Numbered from the stretch's first letter, positions 12,370-31,545 are shown. The stretch: DNA of 64,000 nt from Pardosa pseudoannulata (GCA_032207245.1 JAGEOH010000240.1:1-64000), one strand, 5' to 3'. The notes: generated from the sequence alone by a model not told the origin. Numbers and translations are program-made.

Positions 12370-12825
12370 TAACTGAACTGGTCGTTAACTTTACCAATGT
12401 TGTTTTAGAATACCCACATAGATAAAGACTGGAGAGCCAGTTGTAATATCTTCTACTGATATTCATAAATGATATGAACTACATGTGAACTTTGTAATAG
12501 GAACTTTATTTACATCATCTTAGATATATTAACATTGATAATTGCACTATGCAGCATGCACCTAGTCCCTACTGCATGTTGATGATTATAATAACACATT
12601 GGCCAACTTGTTGCCAACCATAAAAACCCTAATATAATGTTGCCATAACATAACAAAATATCAGTTATGTTACACCAGTCGCTTAGAGTTAAAAGGAATT
12701 TCAAACTCCGTTCTAAATTCTTGTGATTTAGTTGATTCCGTTGTAAAGTCTTCTGAAATCCTGTTAACTCGAAAATCAATGTCATTTTACTTTATGACAC
12801 TAAGTTCACAAAAAACTTTAGTGTA
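12370..12825 (-). other. Unassigned sequence with a 91-codon frame
   Basis: A minus-strand frame at 12785-12510 includes a hydrophobic stretch (NIILGFLWLATSW) that could be a membrane segment. There is no recognised homology, no splice context and no upstream signal. It lies between two coding-like fragments on the same strand and could be part of the same decayed locus. Confidence 0.2.
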
Positions 12826-12991
12826 TTAAGACTTTTCTCTCATTTTGATCGCTGGGCTCTTGAGTGAATCCATAAAAGAATCAGTGTAAGTCATGCAGTT
12901 GTAACCGCATTGAGTGGAAAGTTGGAAAGTCGAATTTTGGAGAAAAATGTCGCAGTAAACGATAGGTGTTCGTGAGGTTTTCAGGTCTTTA
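12826..12991 (-). pseudogene. Short coding-like fragment
   Basis: The minus strand from 12991 reads KDLKTSRTPIVYCDIFLQNS, then CGYNCMTYTDSFMDSL, to a stop at 12826. Cysteines and mixed composition suggest real coding origin. The first dozen codons of the longer open frame (13029-12992) are transposon-end sequence and are excluded. The family is unknown; it may be an exon or remnant of the same minus-strand locus as 13444-13656. Confidence 0.3.
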
Positions 12992-13030
12992 CAGGGCTGT
13001 AGCCAGAAATTATATTCGGAGGGGGACATT
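12992..13030 (+). mobile_element. Solitary DNA-transposon end
   Basis: CAGGGCTGTAGCCAGAAATT followed by a TTCGGAGGGGG run is the typical look of a hAT-like terminal inverted repeat. No matching right end was found downstream, so the element is truncated or too diverged to delimit. Confidence 0.45.
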
Positions 13031-13443
13031 GTTTTTTGTGAAAGATACTTACATAAAACTACAGGTATATAATAATCTGTAATAACACTACAGGTTTTGT
13101 TATGTATGTATATTCCTAATGAGTTTCATAATACAATGATTTTAAAATATCAAAATAATTAAAAAATAATATAATGAACAAATTTGTAGCTTTTAATGAA
13201 TCATGTAGTAAATACATAATGAATTTAATATTAAAATTAACATTGAAAATATATAAACTATACATGGTATTAAATTCTAATTTTTAAAACAGAAGTACAA
13301 CTGAAGAAAAAGAATAACTTTGAAATAAAATGAAAATGTTCAAGTTTTTACTTGTATATTATAAAACATGCTCTTTTTGAAATTTTCGCCAAAAAATTTT
13401 CACAATTTCATTTCAATTTGAGGTTCTAATTTGACAGTTTTTT

Positions 13444-13656
13444 TCACTTGTTTTTGACGATATTACCTATCGACGCTTTAAATATCACAAAACCATGACT
13501 CTCACATCTTTTTGGGGTAGCGGAATATGGGTACTTCTCTTCGGAAGGAACATAAATATAGCCTTCGAACCACTGCTTCGTTAAAACGCCATTTTGAATA
13601 AAAAACAAACCTCTCAAGTCCCAGACCTTAATTTTGACTTTAAAAACAGAGTACAA
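13444..13656 (-). pseudogene. Coding-like fragment of about 70 codons
   Basis: The minus-strand frame contains VWDLRGLFFIQNGVLTKQWF, then PYSATPKRCESHGFVIFKAS. The residue mixture looks like true protein, unlike most AT-rich frames nearby. No splice acceptor is convincing and no family was recognised. It is the most upstream piece of the minus-strand block that extends to about 8.6 kb. Confidence 0.3.
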
Positions 13657-13875
13657 TTGCAGTTATTTATTTTGCAATAAAACATTTTTTAATACCGCTA
13701 ACCAAAATCTTCTGAAATATGCGCAAACTGTCTCTGAATATATATATGCATAAAAATTTATTTAATGAATTTAAAAAGATTCCCAAAAGTTTAATTTATT
13801 TATTGAATTGTCTTATAGTAACTTCTCTTAAGTAGCTAGACAATAAAAGGGATTTTCCTCACCGTCCTTCAGAGA

Positions 13876-14812
<937 letters not shown>

Positions 14813-15430
14813 ATATATCAGAATTTTTTCTCTAAAAAAATATATAAAAATTACTTTTTTCTCCTTTTTATTAATACCTAATTTTTCAGCCATAAAGTGT
14901 TAAATAAAGAAGTAAAGGAGTGTTCTTTGACTTAAATTATTTTTACCCATCTCTGAAAATTAATGCTGGAATAAATACTAGTTTTGTGTCCACTGTTCTA
15001 TATTTTTCAACTGTCCTATTATAAATGGTATTGCTTCTTCAGTAACTGAATGGCTGCCAATGTAGTTTCAAGCTAATCTAAAAGATTCAGGTTCACTCTT
15101 GCCTCTCAAAAATTGCTGAATATTCTTTGGTCTCGTGGAAACAAAATCACATAACTTGCTCACTCTGGGGTTCAACATCATTGAAAGATATGACATTTTT
15201 TAGCATTCTATGTAGAGTAGTTGTACTAAACAGACAGTCCGTAAAACCAATAGTATTCATTCTTCAATAAGCGTAAAGTTCCACAATGCTGGACTTATGT
15301 TTCAGCTGGCTTCACAACTGGAAATTAACTAGGCATTCTTTACATCCAGAAAATCCTGGCAAGCTAAATAATAGGGGTGCAAATTATGTGTTACCAGTAG
15401 AAGATATTTTCACTGGTTGCACCCACACAT

Positions 15431-15471
<41 letters not shown>

Positions 15472-16511
15472 CTAATTTTTACAAATTCAATCACATATTC
15501 CCATGTTTACTTACAAACCTTATACTTTTCACTTTTATGTGTTGCTAAAACAAAAATGTATCAAATAGTAGTTTAGTTTGTATTACAGTTCTATGATTAC
15601 TGTCAAATCCTTACTGTATTCAAAACTTGTTTTGCTAATTTTGATGAAATTTTAATAACAATTATTTAGCTTTTGGTTATGAGTTTAAATTTCGAACATA
15701 TACACTAAGCAGAAATTTTTTTAAAGGAAAATTTAATATTATGAATTCTGTAGCCTTTTATTGTAAATATTCATTTCAGTTTTTTGTAATCATTCTGCAA
15801 ATTTGAGATAACTTCTTAAAACATTCATTTATCATGTTCCTTCAAAATGTCATTCTCTTTGTAAATTTTGTATGGAATTATTGAGTTGTATGGTTAAAAT
15901 TTAATATTTTATATTCCCTTTAGCACTTATAGTAAAAGTTTTGAATTTTATTTTTTATACAGAGTAAGTAACATAATCATAATGACTGCATTATTTACAT
16001 AGACTGCATGATCATATGAAGTTCTTTTAATAAAATATTTCTTTTCATTTAAATGATTTTTAGTTTCCTTACACTTGTTTTTATTCTTGTCTTTAAAGCT
16101 AATATTCTACAGCTTTTGAAATGAATGCATTATAACTGACTTTATATGCACTAGTAATGTATAATTTAGTTTAAGATTACTGCTGAACCATAGATGATTT
16201 ATCATGCTTCATCTTCTATCATTCATATATTTTATCAATGTTGTGTGTAGTTTTTCATTATTTCTCATTAATGAATTTCAATATTTCATAGTGTTATTTT
16301 GTTATAATTTTTTTCTCAGATTGTGTTGGTGGTTTGTGTTAAAAAAATATATGTTTTTCATAAAAGTAATATTAAATCATCACATTGCAGTCTGTTTCTA
16401 CAATAGGATGAAATTTTATATGTATATATATGTTGTATCCACTGGTAAGGTGAATGGAAGAATCAGTCTTTCTTAGTAAATCATCTCCTTATTTTAAAGT
16501 ATAGTTTCCTT
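14813..16511. other. AT-rich spacer with a short TA array
   Basis: Contains (TA)n at 15436-15469. No supported gene. A 90-codon frame at 16204-16476 is hydrophobic and AT-driven and is not called. The part 14900-15400 is slightly less AT-rich but has no recognisable frame. Confidence 0.45.
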
Positions 16512-16640
16512 TTCAAGGCGTCACTTGCACCTTTTCGTTTATTCGTGGTGGAGCTGAGCGTGGAGTATGTTGACAGCTTGATGTCTAAGTGCCATTATCT
16601 CTTATCCGATTTGCATACTCATCAAATTCTTCCAATATAC
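16512..16640 (+). repeat. Dispersed repeat, copy 1
   Basis: About 125 bases, including TTTATTCGTGGTGGAGCTGA and GTTGACAGCTTGATGTC, are roughly 70% similar to the minus strand of 43948-44075. Both copies lie in AT-rich spacer. A frame beginning VELSVEYVDS is recognisable in both, but only copy 1 lacks stops. It could be an old mobile element or a duplicated gene fragment. Confidence 0.6.
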
Positions 16641-16665
16641 TTCTGTTATATATATATATATATAT

Positions 16666-17889
16666 CAGTGGCGTACAATCCATATGTGCAGGGTGTGCAC
16701 TGCACACCCTGGCAAAATCATGAGGGACAACAATTTTCTTCACCTATGTCTACCTATCTTTATATGGTATATAATAAATATTATTTATAATATATTCAAA
16801 TATTATGTTGATTTGCTTGCTTGTATTCTCACAGTGTTTGTGGTACTAGGTGCTGCACCACGTAGTGCTTTCAAAAGCAAACGAACATAGGAAGTGTTGA
16901 TGTGTACGCACTGCACACTAAATTGAAAATCACGCTTTTTTATATGTATGGGCTACTGGAGAAGAACAGCATACTATGGCACTGAGGCAAGTGCAGCTAT
17001 TTTTTCTGCACTTGGTGTTCAGAATTATCCGAAGGACGATTTATTAAGCTTTGTATTAGAGCGGGGACTTACGGGCTGAAGCTCTTTTGGTTTTTAACTG
17101 ATTAACTGGCCATACAATTTTGCAGACGGTTAATGTGTAAATTTATATATTGTAAGATTTTGTTTTCATGGAAATATAAAAGAAGTATTTCATCAATATA
17201 AAGGGAAATGTTTTAGTGTGGAAAATTAATTTCGGTGATGTATTATATTTATTGAAATAATTAGCTGAAAAACAATGTTGTTTTGTTTTAAAGAAACGAA
17301 TTTTAACAGAACAGTCCAAATTTTACCATTCATTGTGTTTTACAGACATTATATAAGTTATATTATGTAACACCATATCCCTGGTTTTGTTTTTAAAAAT
17401 TGTCAAAATGTTTTTCACAGAATATATGCTTTTCAAATGTTAAAAACAATTAATAAATATAATTTAATCCACTGACCAAACAAGAAACAGTTTGTTCTAT
17501 TGTGCTAATGTACAGCGAAATCCTCTGCATGTGAAATAGATGTTCGGTTTGTCGGCACCACAGTGGCAGACGCCATGAGGTGCTATGTTTTCTGAACATA
17601 TAAGTTTTTTGTAAAAGCCCGAAGCGTTGCTTTTTCAAAGCCGATATGACACCATATAACAAAAGACATGATTTTTGCTTCAGTGCTAGTAGTATTCTCA
17701 TAAGTTTAGCTGTTTTTATAGTTATAACTCGACTACTCGTAGGTAAATATTTTATTTATTGTATTCTTTAAATTTATATTCATAATAAATAACCCGTTTC
17801 AGAATGGAGAACTCAGATATCTCAATTAAACATTTATTGGAAAATCCATGTTCTCTGCACACCCTGCATGAATACCTACCGCACGCTAC

Positions 17890-17891
<2 letters not shown>
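16666..17891 (+). mobile_element. Non-autonomous hAT-like element inserted in a TA array
   Basis: Left end CAGTGGCGTACAATCC and right end (minus strand) CAGTAGCGTGCGGTAG; both arms then carry GCAGGGTGTGCA, giving imperfect inverted repeats of about 37 bases. The flanks are ATATATAT on both sides, compatible with an 8-bp duplication but not proof in a TA array. The interior (1.1 kb) has no intact transposase; a frame on the minus strand at 17701-17450 shows no motif. Confidence 0.75.
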
Positions 17892-23200
<5,309 letters not shown>

Positions 23201-23204
23201 ACAA

Positions 23205-23300
23205 ACATCCATGCCAGCAGAGGGATTTGAGTATATAAATTCTGGTACCAAAGAGCAGCACTCTACCCATTTGGCTATTGTTCAGCTATCCTATAAATGG
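23205..23300 (-). mobile_element. Degenerate tRNA-like head of a SINE
   Basis: The minus strand reads ATAGCCAAATGGGTAGAGTG, a good box A (TAGC..A.TGGTAGAG-like), then ACTCAAATCCC at box-B distance. The acceptor stem does not pair, so it is not a functional tRNA. It is probably the head of a decayed tRNA-derived SINE or a tRNA pseudogene. Confidence 0.5.
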
Positions 23301-24066
23301 AACTTCTCAGTAAGTTGTATATATAATATAATAATCATATGTTAGAAATAATACTATATAACAATTTGTTTCTAGCCGTTTTAATAGATCTAATTCATCA
23401 GCCAAAAATATAACCCTACCTTCTCTTGTCTAAAAACAATTATTGATAATCACAAATATAAACAACAGATATTTTCAACCAGTAACTAAAATACCAGTAA
23501 CCTGTAGCTAAAATATTTTCAACCAGTAACATTCTTTTGATTATGCTTACGATGATATACACTAATTTGAGTATACAATATTTAAAGTTTTTTGTAGTTC
23601 TGAACAGTCTGTACACAGGGTCCTGTTTTTGTGAAATAGTGAAAATACTACTTGATTTTGTGAAACTGAAATTAGTGTTAAATCTCATTCTTTTAGCAAG
23701 GGTTCTGTTTTATAATTTTGTGAAAATAAACAAATTTATAATTAAGATATTAGTACTTACTCAAAGTTTTATTTTTAAAAAAACTATGAAACATGTTTAA
23801 ACATGTGTTTATCATTTAAAGATTTGTGAACTGCGTTAACAGGAATTTTTAGCATAACTGCTTATACTGCAAAAGAAAAACTTTTACTGAAAAGAAAAAA
23901 TGTGTTTCCATATGTTAGTATACTAACTTTAATTCACACAAAAACTAAAATATCTAATTTCTTAAATGAAATCATATAGAGTGAGAAAATTTCTTTTACA
24001 TTATATGATTATTTTGTGGCATTATAGCTAATGTTAGACTTAAAATAGGTAATATATATTTAAAAT
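23301..24066. other. AT-rich spacer
   Basis: Nothing recognised. Frames on both strands between 23440 and 23800 overlap and are hydrophobic, as expected by chance in AT-rich DNA. Confidence 0.5.
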
Positions 24067-24184
<118 letters not shown>

Positions 24185-24277
24185 ATATTAGTATTTGTAG
24201 TTTAAAAAAATTTTTTAATTATTTGTTTACCATATTTCTCCCTTGTATGCCAATTAAATTATGCACACTTTTTGAAT

Positions 24278-24820
24278 GAGATACAATCCTTCAGTTTTTT
24301 AATAAAGTAAAACATTGCACAGCTTCTGATATATTAGCTTTTAATGACTACCAAAAACATACAATAATAATTCAAAAATGAGTAGTTTAATGTAATTCAG
24401 AAGTGAATAAAACTCTAGTACTGCCATTTCTCATTGATATAGAATTTTGGTATTTGTTATATTGAGAGTGGGGAATAGATAGATAATTGTTATGTAACTT
24501 GCCATGACAATAATTATTTTAACAGTTTAAATTATAGATAGCATGCAGAATTGAGAACTCTCAGCCTACACATATTTTGATACGATTCACTTTATGCAAT
24601 ACAATCCTCCAAATTTTCCATAAAGTACACAGTCACATGGCTTCTAAAGTATTAATTTTTATTAAAGTCTAAAATTCACACAATAATTATTCAATAATTG
24701 GCAGTATGTTTTAATTTAACAATGAATACAGGCTGAGTATTGCAATTTGTCAGTGACTAACAGCATTTAATATTTGTCATATTGAGGTAAGGGGGATAGA
24801 TAGATAAATGGATAATCATA
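24278..24820 (+). repeat. Diverged tandem duplication, period about 317 bases
   Basis: Segment 24278-24500 aligns with 24595-24820. Both start near ATACAATCCT, contain ATAAAGTA..ACA and CACAATAAT blocks and end with GGGGAATAGATAGATAA or GGGGGATAGATAGATAA. Identity is only moderate, so the duplication is old. No gene lies inside. Confidence 0.65.
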
Positions 24821-24839
24821 ATTATTTGTATTATTTATA

Positions 24840-25100
24840 TTCTCAGCTGTATGTTTTAAAAGAAATTATTACTCTTAATAGTGTTGGAAGAGTAAGGCTG
24901 ATGTTAAGTTTATTGAAGATTGGCATCTTATCCAAGCAAAGTATCTATGTTTCTTAGAACAAAAGTAAAGTTTTTTACATTCCATTTATTTTTATTTGAA
25001 AGAGTAAATGTTTATATATTATTTTTATTAAATTATCAGTTATTTAAGAATTTTCTTTTAAGTTACTCTTCATTTATTAATGCTAATACTTCCAGGAAGT
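24840..25100 (+). repeat. Dispersed repeat shared with 60060-60300
   Basis: The order TTTTAAAAGAAATTATT, AGAGTAAGGCTGATGTTAAG, TTTATTGAAGATTGGCATCT and TATCTATGTTTCTTAG recurs in the same orientation 35 kb to the right with scattered differences. No protein frame is conserved, so it is probably an old interspersed repeat or duplicated non-coding DNA. Confidence 0.6.
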
Positions 25101-25669
25101 TTATAGGTAATTAAGCTTAGTCTTTCAGAGAGTGTGCTGATTAACTTTCTCAGCAGATATTGTGGTATGTGATAAATTATGAAAATATAAGTAGGGTACC
25201 TAATAATTTGACCATCCATTGTATATATTGACTGGATGATACGTAGACAGATAATGCAACCAAAGGAATTTTATAATTTCTGATTTTCAGGGATCACAAT
25301 CTTGTTGCATGTAAATATATTGAGTAAACCAGAACTTCAGTAAATTTGATTTTTTGTAAAGTATTTATTATATCATCTTGCACCATGATTAATTAGAGCT
25401 AACTTAAAATAAAATAAAATAACATTACTTCAGTAATAGTAAATTGGAAATTTAGCAACAGGCACATATGTAATATATGTGTGTAAAAATATCTATTACT
25501 CATATATACATATATAAGCTTATAATATGCACTTATTTGTCTTTATTGGTGTCAGTGAATTCTTAAAAGTTTTTTTTTTTTCACACAATATTTTAAACAC
25601 AGCACAGAAACAAACATCTCATCATTATCTCAAACATTATCTTATTAATCATTATCTCTACAATTTCAG

Positions 25670-25777
25670 CATTCCAGGATAGCAGATGCCTGTGTGTTTC
25701 AAAACCATGGAGTCAATCAACCTCAAACTGGAAGAAGATATATAGATCCTAAAACATTAACAACAGTAATAAGATAA
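25670..25777 (+). CDS. Candidate terminal exon (35 codons), weak
   Basis: A good acceptor (CTACAATTTCAG) is followed by an open frame reading HSRIADACVFQNHGVNQPQT, then GRRYIDPKTLTTVIR and a TAA stop. Its residue mixture is more protein-like than neighbouring AT-rich frames. There is no identified upstream exon, family or nearby AATAAA. It may be chance. Confidence 0.2.
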   Translation, partial: HSRIADACVFQNHGVNQPQTGRRYIDPKTLTTVIR

Positions 25778-28700
25778 TCAGAAGAAAACAAGTTTCAACT
25801 TTAAAAACTGTAGAACATCCCAGATGACCGAATATACCCATTATTTCTACACAAGACATTCAAGTTATTAGAATTTTCTGTTAGTACTTTTCATTGTCAG
25901 TTCATTTTAACGATTTTAAATAGCACTTTTATTGTGATCTGATAACAGATGGCTACTTAGTGTACATGAGCACATAATATAAAAAGACACACAAAGATTA
26001 AACTCTAAATATTCTCACAAATGAAGACCTCAGGGATAAAAAATGATAATCCACATTGTTCAGTGTTATAATTGCATTAAATGTTAATTTTGTTACTTTC
26101 TTTTAAGAACATTTTCAAACAGGATATTATAATTAAAAAAAGGAATAAGTTAATAAGTCTTTTAATTTAAATTATATACTAGTAAATATTTTATGAAAAT
26201 ATAAATCTGTTTATCTTTAAACTACAATAACATGGATTATCACATTTTACCCCCAAGATCTTAAAACATTCATAGAAAAATAGTTGGAATTAGATAGGGT
26301 CTACATAAATCTCTTTAAGTGCTAGAATTTCTCAAATTTAGTAAGAATATTTCTTGTAAAACTTAGTGAAAAAATTTATTTTCTAGCTGCCAAAAATGAA
26401 TCTCATGGAAATCAAATCTCTCATAAAAGTTATTTTCACAAATTCTATTTGTTTCACTTTGTTTAAAAAACAAGATAGATCAGCAATATGGACAAGAAAT
26501 TTTCCCTAAACTCATCAGCAGTCTTGTCAGTACAGAAAACAACTTATATTAATTCCTTTAGGTAAAGTAAAAGAAATGGACACTCTGACAAAATTTAAAT
26601 ATTCTCAAATCAATGTTTCTTAAATGATGCCAAAGAGAATGTTATGTATGAATAACATACAAATTGCTTTTTGAAAGGCCAATATGAAATTTATACAGCA
26701 AGGAAAAACCTAACTGAACAACTATATGGGACTTGATTTACATTTTTCAATTCTTACAGACAGGGCTGCTACTAGCAAAAACAGGGTGAGTTTAGATTTT
26801 CATGCCCCCACCCCCTTCCTTACATCCACACTCCAAATTCAAACTTTTCAAATTACATATACATACATGGAAGGGTTATGGCTTTAGAGTACTTAAGACA
26901 TTCCTCATCCACACTCCAAAATTAACATTTTCAAATTACAGATATATGTGGGGATATTTTGGATTTAAACTACTTATCCATTGAATTTACAGATTTTAAA
27001 GTAAACTTATTCAGTAATTTAAAATCTCCCTAACAATTACTAGCATTATATTTATCACCATACAGCAGGAACTGTATGATTAATCATATCCTGCACCATA
27101 TATGTATATCATATTTGCACAACTAGCAACCAGTAAGTATTTTGTAGATTGGGGAGAGGGAAAAAGAATGAATAACACACCCATACTTTTCCTCTCCTTT
27201 TCAAGGTAATAAATTATCATGCCCCTACTATAATTAATTAAACAAAGGCAATGTATACACACAGACATATATACAGATATATATACTGCAACTTTAATTT
27301 TTCCTTTTTATAGATATATATTAGATTTATATCATTTTAACTTTAAAAAAATACAAACAAATTTGCATTATATAATGGGCTTTTATTATATAAAAGCTTA
27401 AATAAACAGTATGATACAATAATTTCATCCAGCTAGCACTCGCCAATGTCACAAATTGTATAGGGCAATTTTTTTCATAACTGCATTTTGAGAAAGAGGG
27501 ATGAAATAAAGTTTATTTTTTTTTTTTTTGACAAGATACAAGTTTTTTATGAGATAAAAATTTTGATAATCAGCATCACCAGGCCTAAATACTTTGGAAC
27601 TGGTAGTAGCCCCCAAAACAATCACCATGCTTACCGAATCAGAATTCTAGGTCAATGTTACAATTGATAACAAACTGATTAAACAAAAATCCTGACAGGA
27701 GAAATGATCAATGTAGAATTAAATAATACTCAAAACACTTTACCTACAGCAAAAACTGAAAACAGTGATGAATCAGAATCAACAGAACTTCAATCTTTTC
27801 TTTCTAAGTAACAAAATATGAAAAAGAAAAAAAAATTCCACAGGAATCAAAAGGCATCGACGATGATAGTATTATGGTGCCATATCTTTCATTCAACTAT
27901 GGGTGAAGAAAGAAATCCAAAGAAAACTGATCAGTACTTTTCTGTTATACAGATGAAGAAAATTTTTGAAAAAAAATTAATTCAAAAATCCAGTTTTTAA
28001 ATTTTATTATTATTATTATTATTTTATTTAAATTTTTAAATTTAATCCTTTTTTAAGCTTTAGAATATTTTTTACTTCTGATACTTTCAATAGATCCAGT
28101 TTTTATAAAGTCTCATTTTACAAGCAAATTGTCTGAGTCCAGGGTTCCCACTCTTTTTCCAGAACAAAATTAAGGACTAAAGTAACTTTTTATAAGGACC
28201 TACTTGAAATACAGGGCATAACGACACAAACCCTATTTCCTAAAGAACAAATTTTAATAATTATGAACCATACAAGGCATGTTCAATAAATGCCCTACAA
28301 TATTTCAAAGTTAAGTTTTTCAAAATGAGACTAAAATTATATCTAGCCTGCAAGAGAGCATTAACTAGTATTAGAACCACATTTCTTTGAACATTAAGAG
28401 TGATGCAGGAGCAGTACAATATTAGTAAAGGAATCAGAAGACTTAATGAATAGCAATAAATTAATGACATTAGAAAAGGCGTGCCATAATTAGGCTTTTA
28501 CCAAAGTACAAGATAGTAGTCATTCAGTTTGAATCACATTATTACTGTATATGAGCAGTTATAAAATGAAACCTTAACATGACTTTAATCAATTAGACAT
28601 TTTCTATCTGCTACTATAATTCTACTTTGTATTATAAGATTCACAGTACACTTCTCCCAATATTGCCAGATACAAATGTTATTAAAAATCAATTTATAAC

Positions 28701-29187
28701 TTCAAAATAAATTTTATACAAAAAAATAAAATAAAATTAGTAAATTAAACTTTTAGATACTAAAATATCAAAAATCAAAGTAATTAAAGCATGCATACTC
28801 TTATATATTTTCAACCTAATGTCATCAACATTGGCATGCTTTTTTTCTCAAAACAATTTAATACTTAAGCAGTATGTTAAACTACATTCCGTTCTAAAAT
28901 TTCTTTTACCAGCATGTTCAGAATAGTTTCTATATTTTATTACATTTTAAACCTACTGGAAATTAAAAGCTTAGAAACTAATATGCTAAATGAATTCGAT
29001 TCATTTTGAAAATATTTGGAGAATGAGAAATGAAGAATTTATATTTGTGAATTCATGAGATTTTTGAAGAGATGTTAGATATTTGATTATAACTTTTAAT
29101 CTTAGTTTTAAATGACATCCAAATGAAATGATGAATAGCATTTGAATTCAACAATTCCTATACCTAATAAAAAAAACTTTTCAGCAT
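25778..29187. other. AT-rich spacer with a small tandem repeat
   Basis: The text CATCCACACTCCAAA...TTTTCAAATTAC occurs twice (from 26823 and 26907, period about 84). The surrounding 26763-27615 has pyrimidine-rich, transposon-like ends that do not pair convincingly. No supported gene. Confidence 0.45.
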
Positions 29188-29204
29188 TTCTCTGTTTAAG
29201 TGGA

Positions 29205-29478
29205 AAAACTAAACTAAACTCCTTGGTGCAACAGCCCCTAGGTGACCAGGGCCTACAGTGCCAATCTCCGTTTACATGACCATGGACCCTGGGGTATGAA
29301 GCATATGTTTTGGTCAATCTTATGCAGAACCTCCAGTGTTTAGTTCCCAAGAACGCTTGGTTCTCAGTTCATCTACCTACTGAAGAGATGAAAGGCTGAG
29401 TCAACTTTACCCAGCCCAGGTATCGAACCTCAGACTTGTGTCGTGGGAGCATGAAACGCTACCTCAACACCACTGGGC
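29205..29478 (-). mobile_element. tRNA-derived SINE, complete, with target duplication
   Basis: Read on the minus strand, the head GCCCAGTGGTGTTGAGGTAG (box A) and GAGGTTCGATACCTGGG (box B) form the tRNA-like part. A body of about 200 bases follows, then a tail of AGTTTAGTTTAG units. A 17-base target duplication TTCTCTGTTTAA(G/A)TGGA is present at 29188-29204 and 29479-29495. It is distinct from the SINE at 5850-6035. Families of this design occur in arthropods, as I remember them. Confidence 0.85.
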
Positions 29479-29495
29479 TTCTCTGTTTAAATGGA

Positions 29496-30840
29496 TTCCC
29501 ATTAAAAATCACAAAATTTTTTAAACAAAAAATTAAAAACTTTAAAAAAGATCTACAGACTAAAGTAGTAGTCAAATTTGTAGTTGAGGGGGGGGGAATC
29601 TGTCTTTAATGTTTGACAGTTGATAACACAAAATTTTTCTATGCAAACCACAAAGTCATGCATAACAAAAAAGATAGTTTAAGATAGTGATGAAATAACT
29701 TTTATCCAGGAAATTTAATTACAATATATGCTATAATTATAAAAAAGGAAATTAAAACAGTTAGAGAAACAATGAGCTATACAAGCAGTCTGACAATGTT
29801 GGTTATTACTTAGTTGGATAAATGTTAGCTTCATCTATGGACTTACAACTTTTCATGGAGTGAACTAACTTTTTAAGATCTTTGGTTTTTATAAAATGAA
29901 AGAAAATCAATTATTACTTCTATTTATTGGGTTTTATTGCTGGTATGTTTTTAAATCAGTTCCTATAGTCGACTCTATTGATTTTCAATCTGATTAAGAT
30001 CTAGACTATTTGTATGGTATTTCAGCAGAAGTATATGGCTATCATGAAACCACTTTTAACACAGTTGTTACATAGCATGGAGCTGAATACTGTTGAAATA
30101 TAAACATGTGATTGTCATGGAAAAAATGAGTAGTAAGTTTCAGTTTGGGGTCAAACATTTCCTTTTAGTATTCTTCGGCATTTATATTTCCATTTATCAT
30201 ACAAATTCTACCTATACCTTTAGATGTCATGCAACTGCATATCATGACATTAATTGAGCATTTCACTGTAGGTTAAATACAATCAGGATCCTTATCTTAG
30301 TTCTTTGTCTTATGTGTTTTAGGCTATCACTACCAAACATGGAGATTTGGGTCTCAAAGAAAAACAACATTGTCCAATATTTACTTTGTCCAATTAACAT
30401 AGATTTTGGCCCAGTCTAATCTTTTGAAATTTTATTTATGAGATAAATGAGATATTTATGAGATAAATGAGACTTTTTTCTTAGAATTCAAGCTTTTACA
30501 CTAAATTCCTTTAGGTAGCATTAGTCCTTCCACTAACCTTTGCATTACACTAAGTAATTTTCTCTTGTATATTTTAAAATTTTTTCATCTCTAATGCAAT
30601 CTAAGTTTTTCAATTTCAATGTATTAAATCACAAAATAGGCACATTTATCCACACATTGAATAGACCAGAGAAAATCAATTACAACCAATATTGATTAAT
30701 TAAAACTGGATTGTGAAATCTTGAGATCTTATAAGAACTACCTGATTCTTTCTGTCTGTTTTCAAATTATCTGATAAAGGAATACTTATTTTATGTACTT
30801 TGAATAATAGACTCACAAAATAACAATACAACAGAGAGGA
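29496..30840. other. AT-rich spacer
   Basis: Apart from a short G run near 29590 nothing was recognised. Confidence 0.5.
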
Positions 30841-31545
30841 TAAGATTTATCATGAATGACCAGAAAACCACATTTATGAATTCAAATGGATGACTCCCTT
30901 TTGAAGACTAATAATTATATTTTTGAAAAGGTAAAGCAATATAAATATCAGGGCACTATGATCTTGCACTGCAATGAAATAAAAATTGAAATAAAAAACA
31001 GGCTATGCTTGCCTAATAGATGTTAGTATGGCTTTAGATAAGACTTATCATTAATGACAAGAAAACCACATTTATGAATTCAAATGGATGACTCCCTTTT
31101 GAAGACTAATAATTATATTTTTGAAAGGTAAAACAATTTAAATATCAAGGCACTATGATTTTACACTATAATGAAATAAAAATTGAAATAAAAAACAGGC
31201 TATGCTTGGCTAATAGATGTTGGTATGGCTATAGATAAGACTTACCATTAATGACAAGAAAACCACATTTATGAATTCAAATGGTTGACTCCCTTTTGAA
31301 GACTAATAATTATATTTTTGATAAGGTAAAGCAATTTAAATATCATGGCACTATGATCTTACACTACAATGAAATAAAAATTGAGATAAAAAACAGGCTA
31401 TGCTTGGCTAATAGATGTTGGAATGGCTTTAGAATTAAACTTAAATCAACATTTATTTGCATACAAACTAAAACAAGTCTATACAAAACTGATAAGCCCT
31501 GATATCTTCTATGAAAGTGAATACTGGACACAAAACAAGTCATAA
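30841..31545 (+). pseudogene. Non-LTR reverse-transcriptase remnant with a threefold tandem repeat
   Basis: Three units begin at 30841, 31039 and 31236 (periods 198 and 197). The third runs on into single-copy sequence to about 31545. Translation of the third unit gives DKVKQFKYHGTMILHYNEI, then IKNRLCLANRCWNGF and TKTSLYKT. This is the 'FKYLG...I..EI..RI..AN......L..K.....TK..LYKT' region after the catalytic core of non-LTR (RTE/Jockey-like) reverse transcriptases. Unit 1 is the most altered. The triplication arose after the fragment inserted, because only the last unit carries the downstream flank. No catalytic YADD box is included. The copy is dead. Confidence 0.65.

Noticed and set aside
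12510..12785. Membrane protein gene on the minus strand
   Set aside because: One hydrophobic stretch in an AT-rich frame, without promoter, splice sites or homology.
12826..13029. Start of the minus-strand fragment at 13029
   Set aside because: The first dozen codons are the reverse complement of a DNA-transposon end at 12992-13030, so they are not part of the original protein.
17450..17701. Transposase gene inside the hAT-like element
   Set aside because: The 83-codon minus-strand frame shows no hAT, BED or DDE motif.
23205..23300. Functional tRNA gene
   Set aside because: Box A is good, but box B and the acceptor stem are degraded and no pairing closes the stem. A SINE head or pseudogene fits better.
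26763..27615. DNA transposon between CAGGGCTGCTACTAG and CTGGTAGTAGCCCC
   Set aside because: The ends align at only about 12 of 15 positions and flanking duplications do not match.
29108..29350. 80-codon minus-strand gene
   Set aside because: The frame lies almost wholly within the SINE body at 29205-29478.
31281..31502. Free-standing 73-residue protein
   Set aside because: It is the third unit of the reverse-transcriptase tandem repeat plus flank, not an independent gene.
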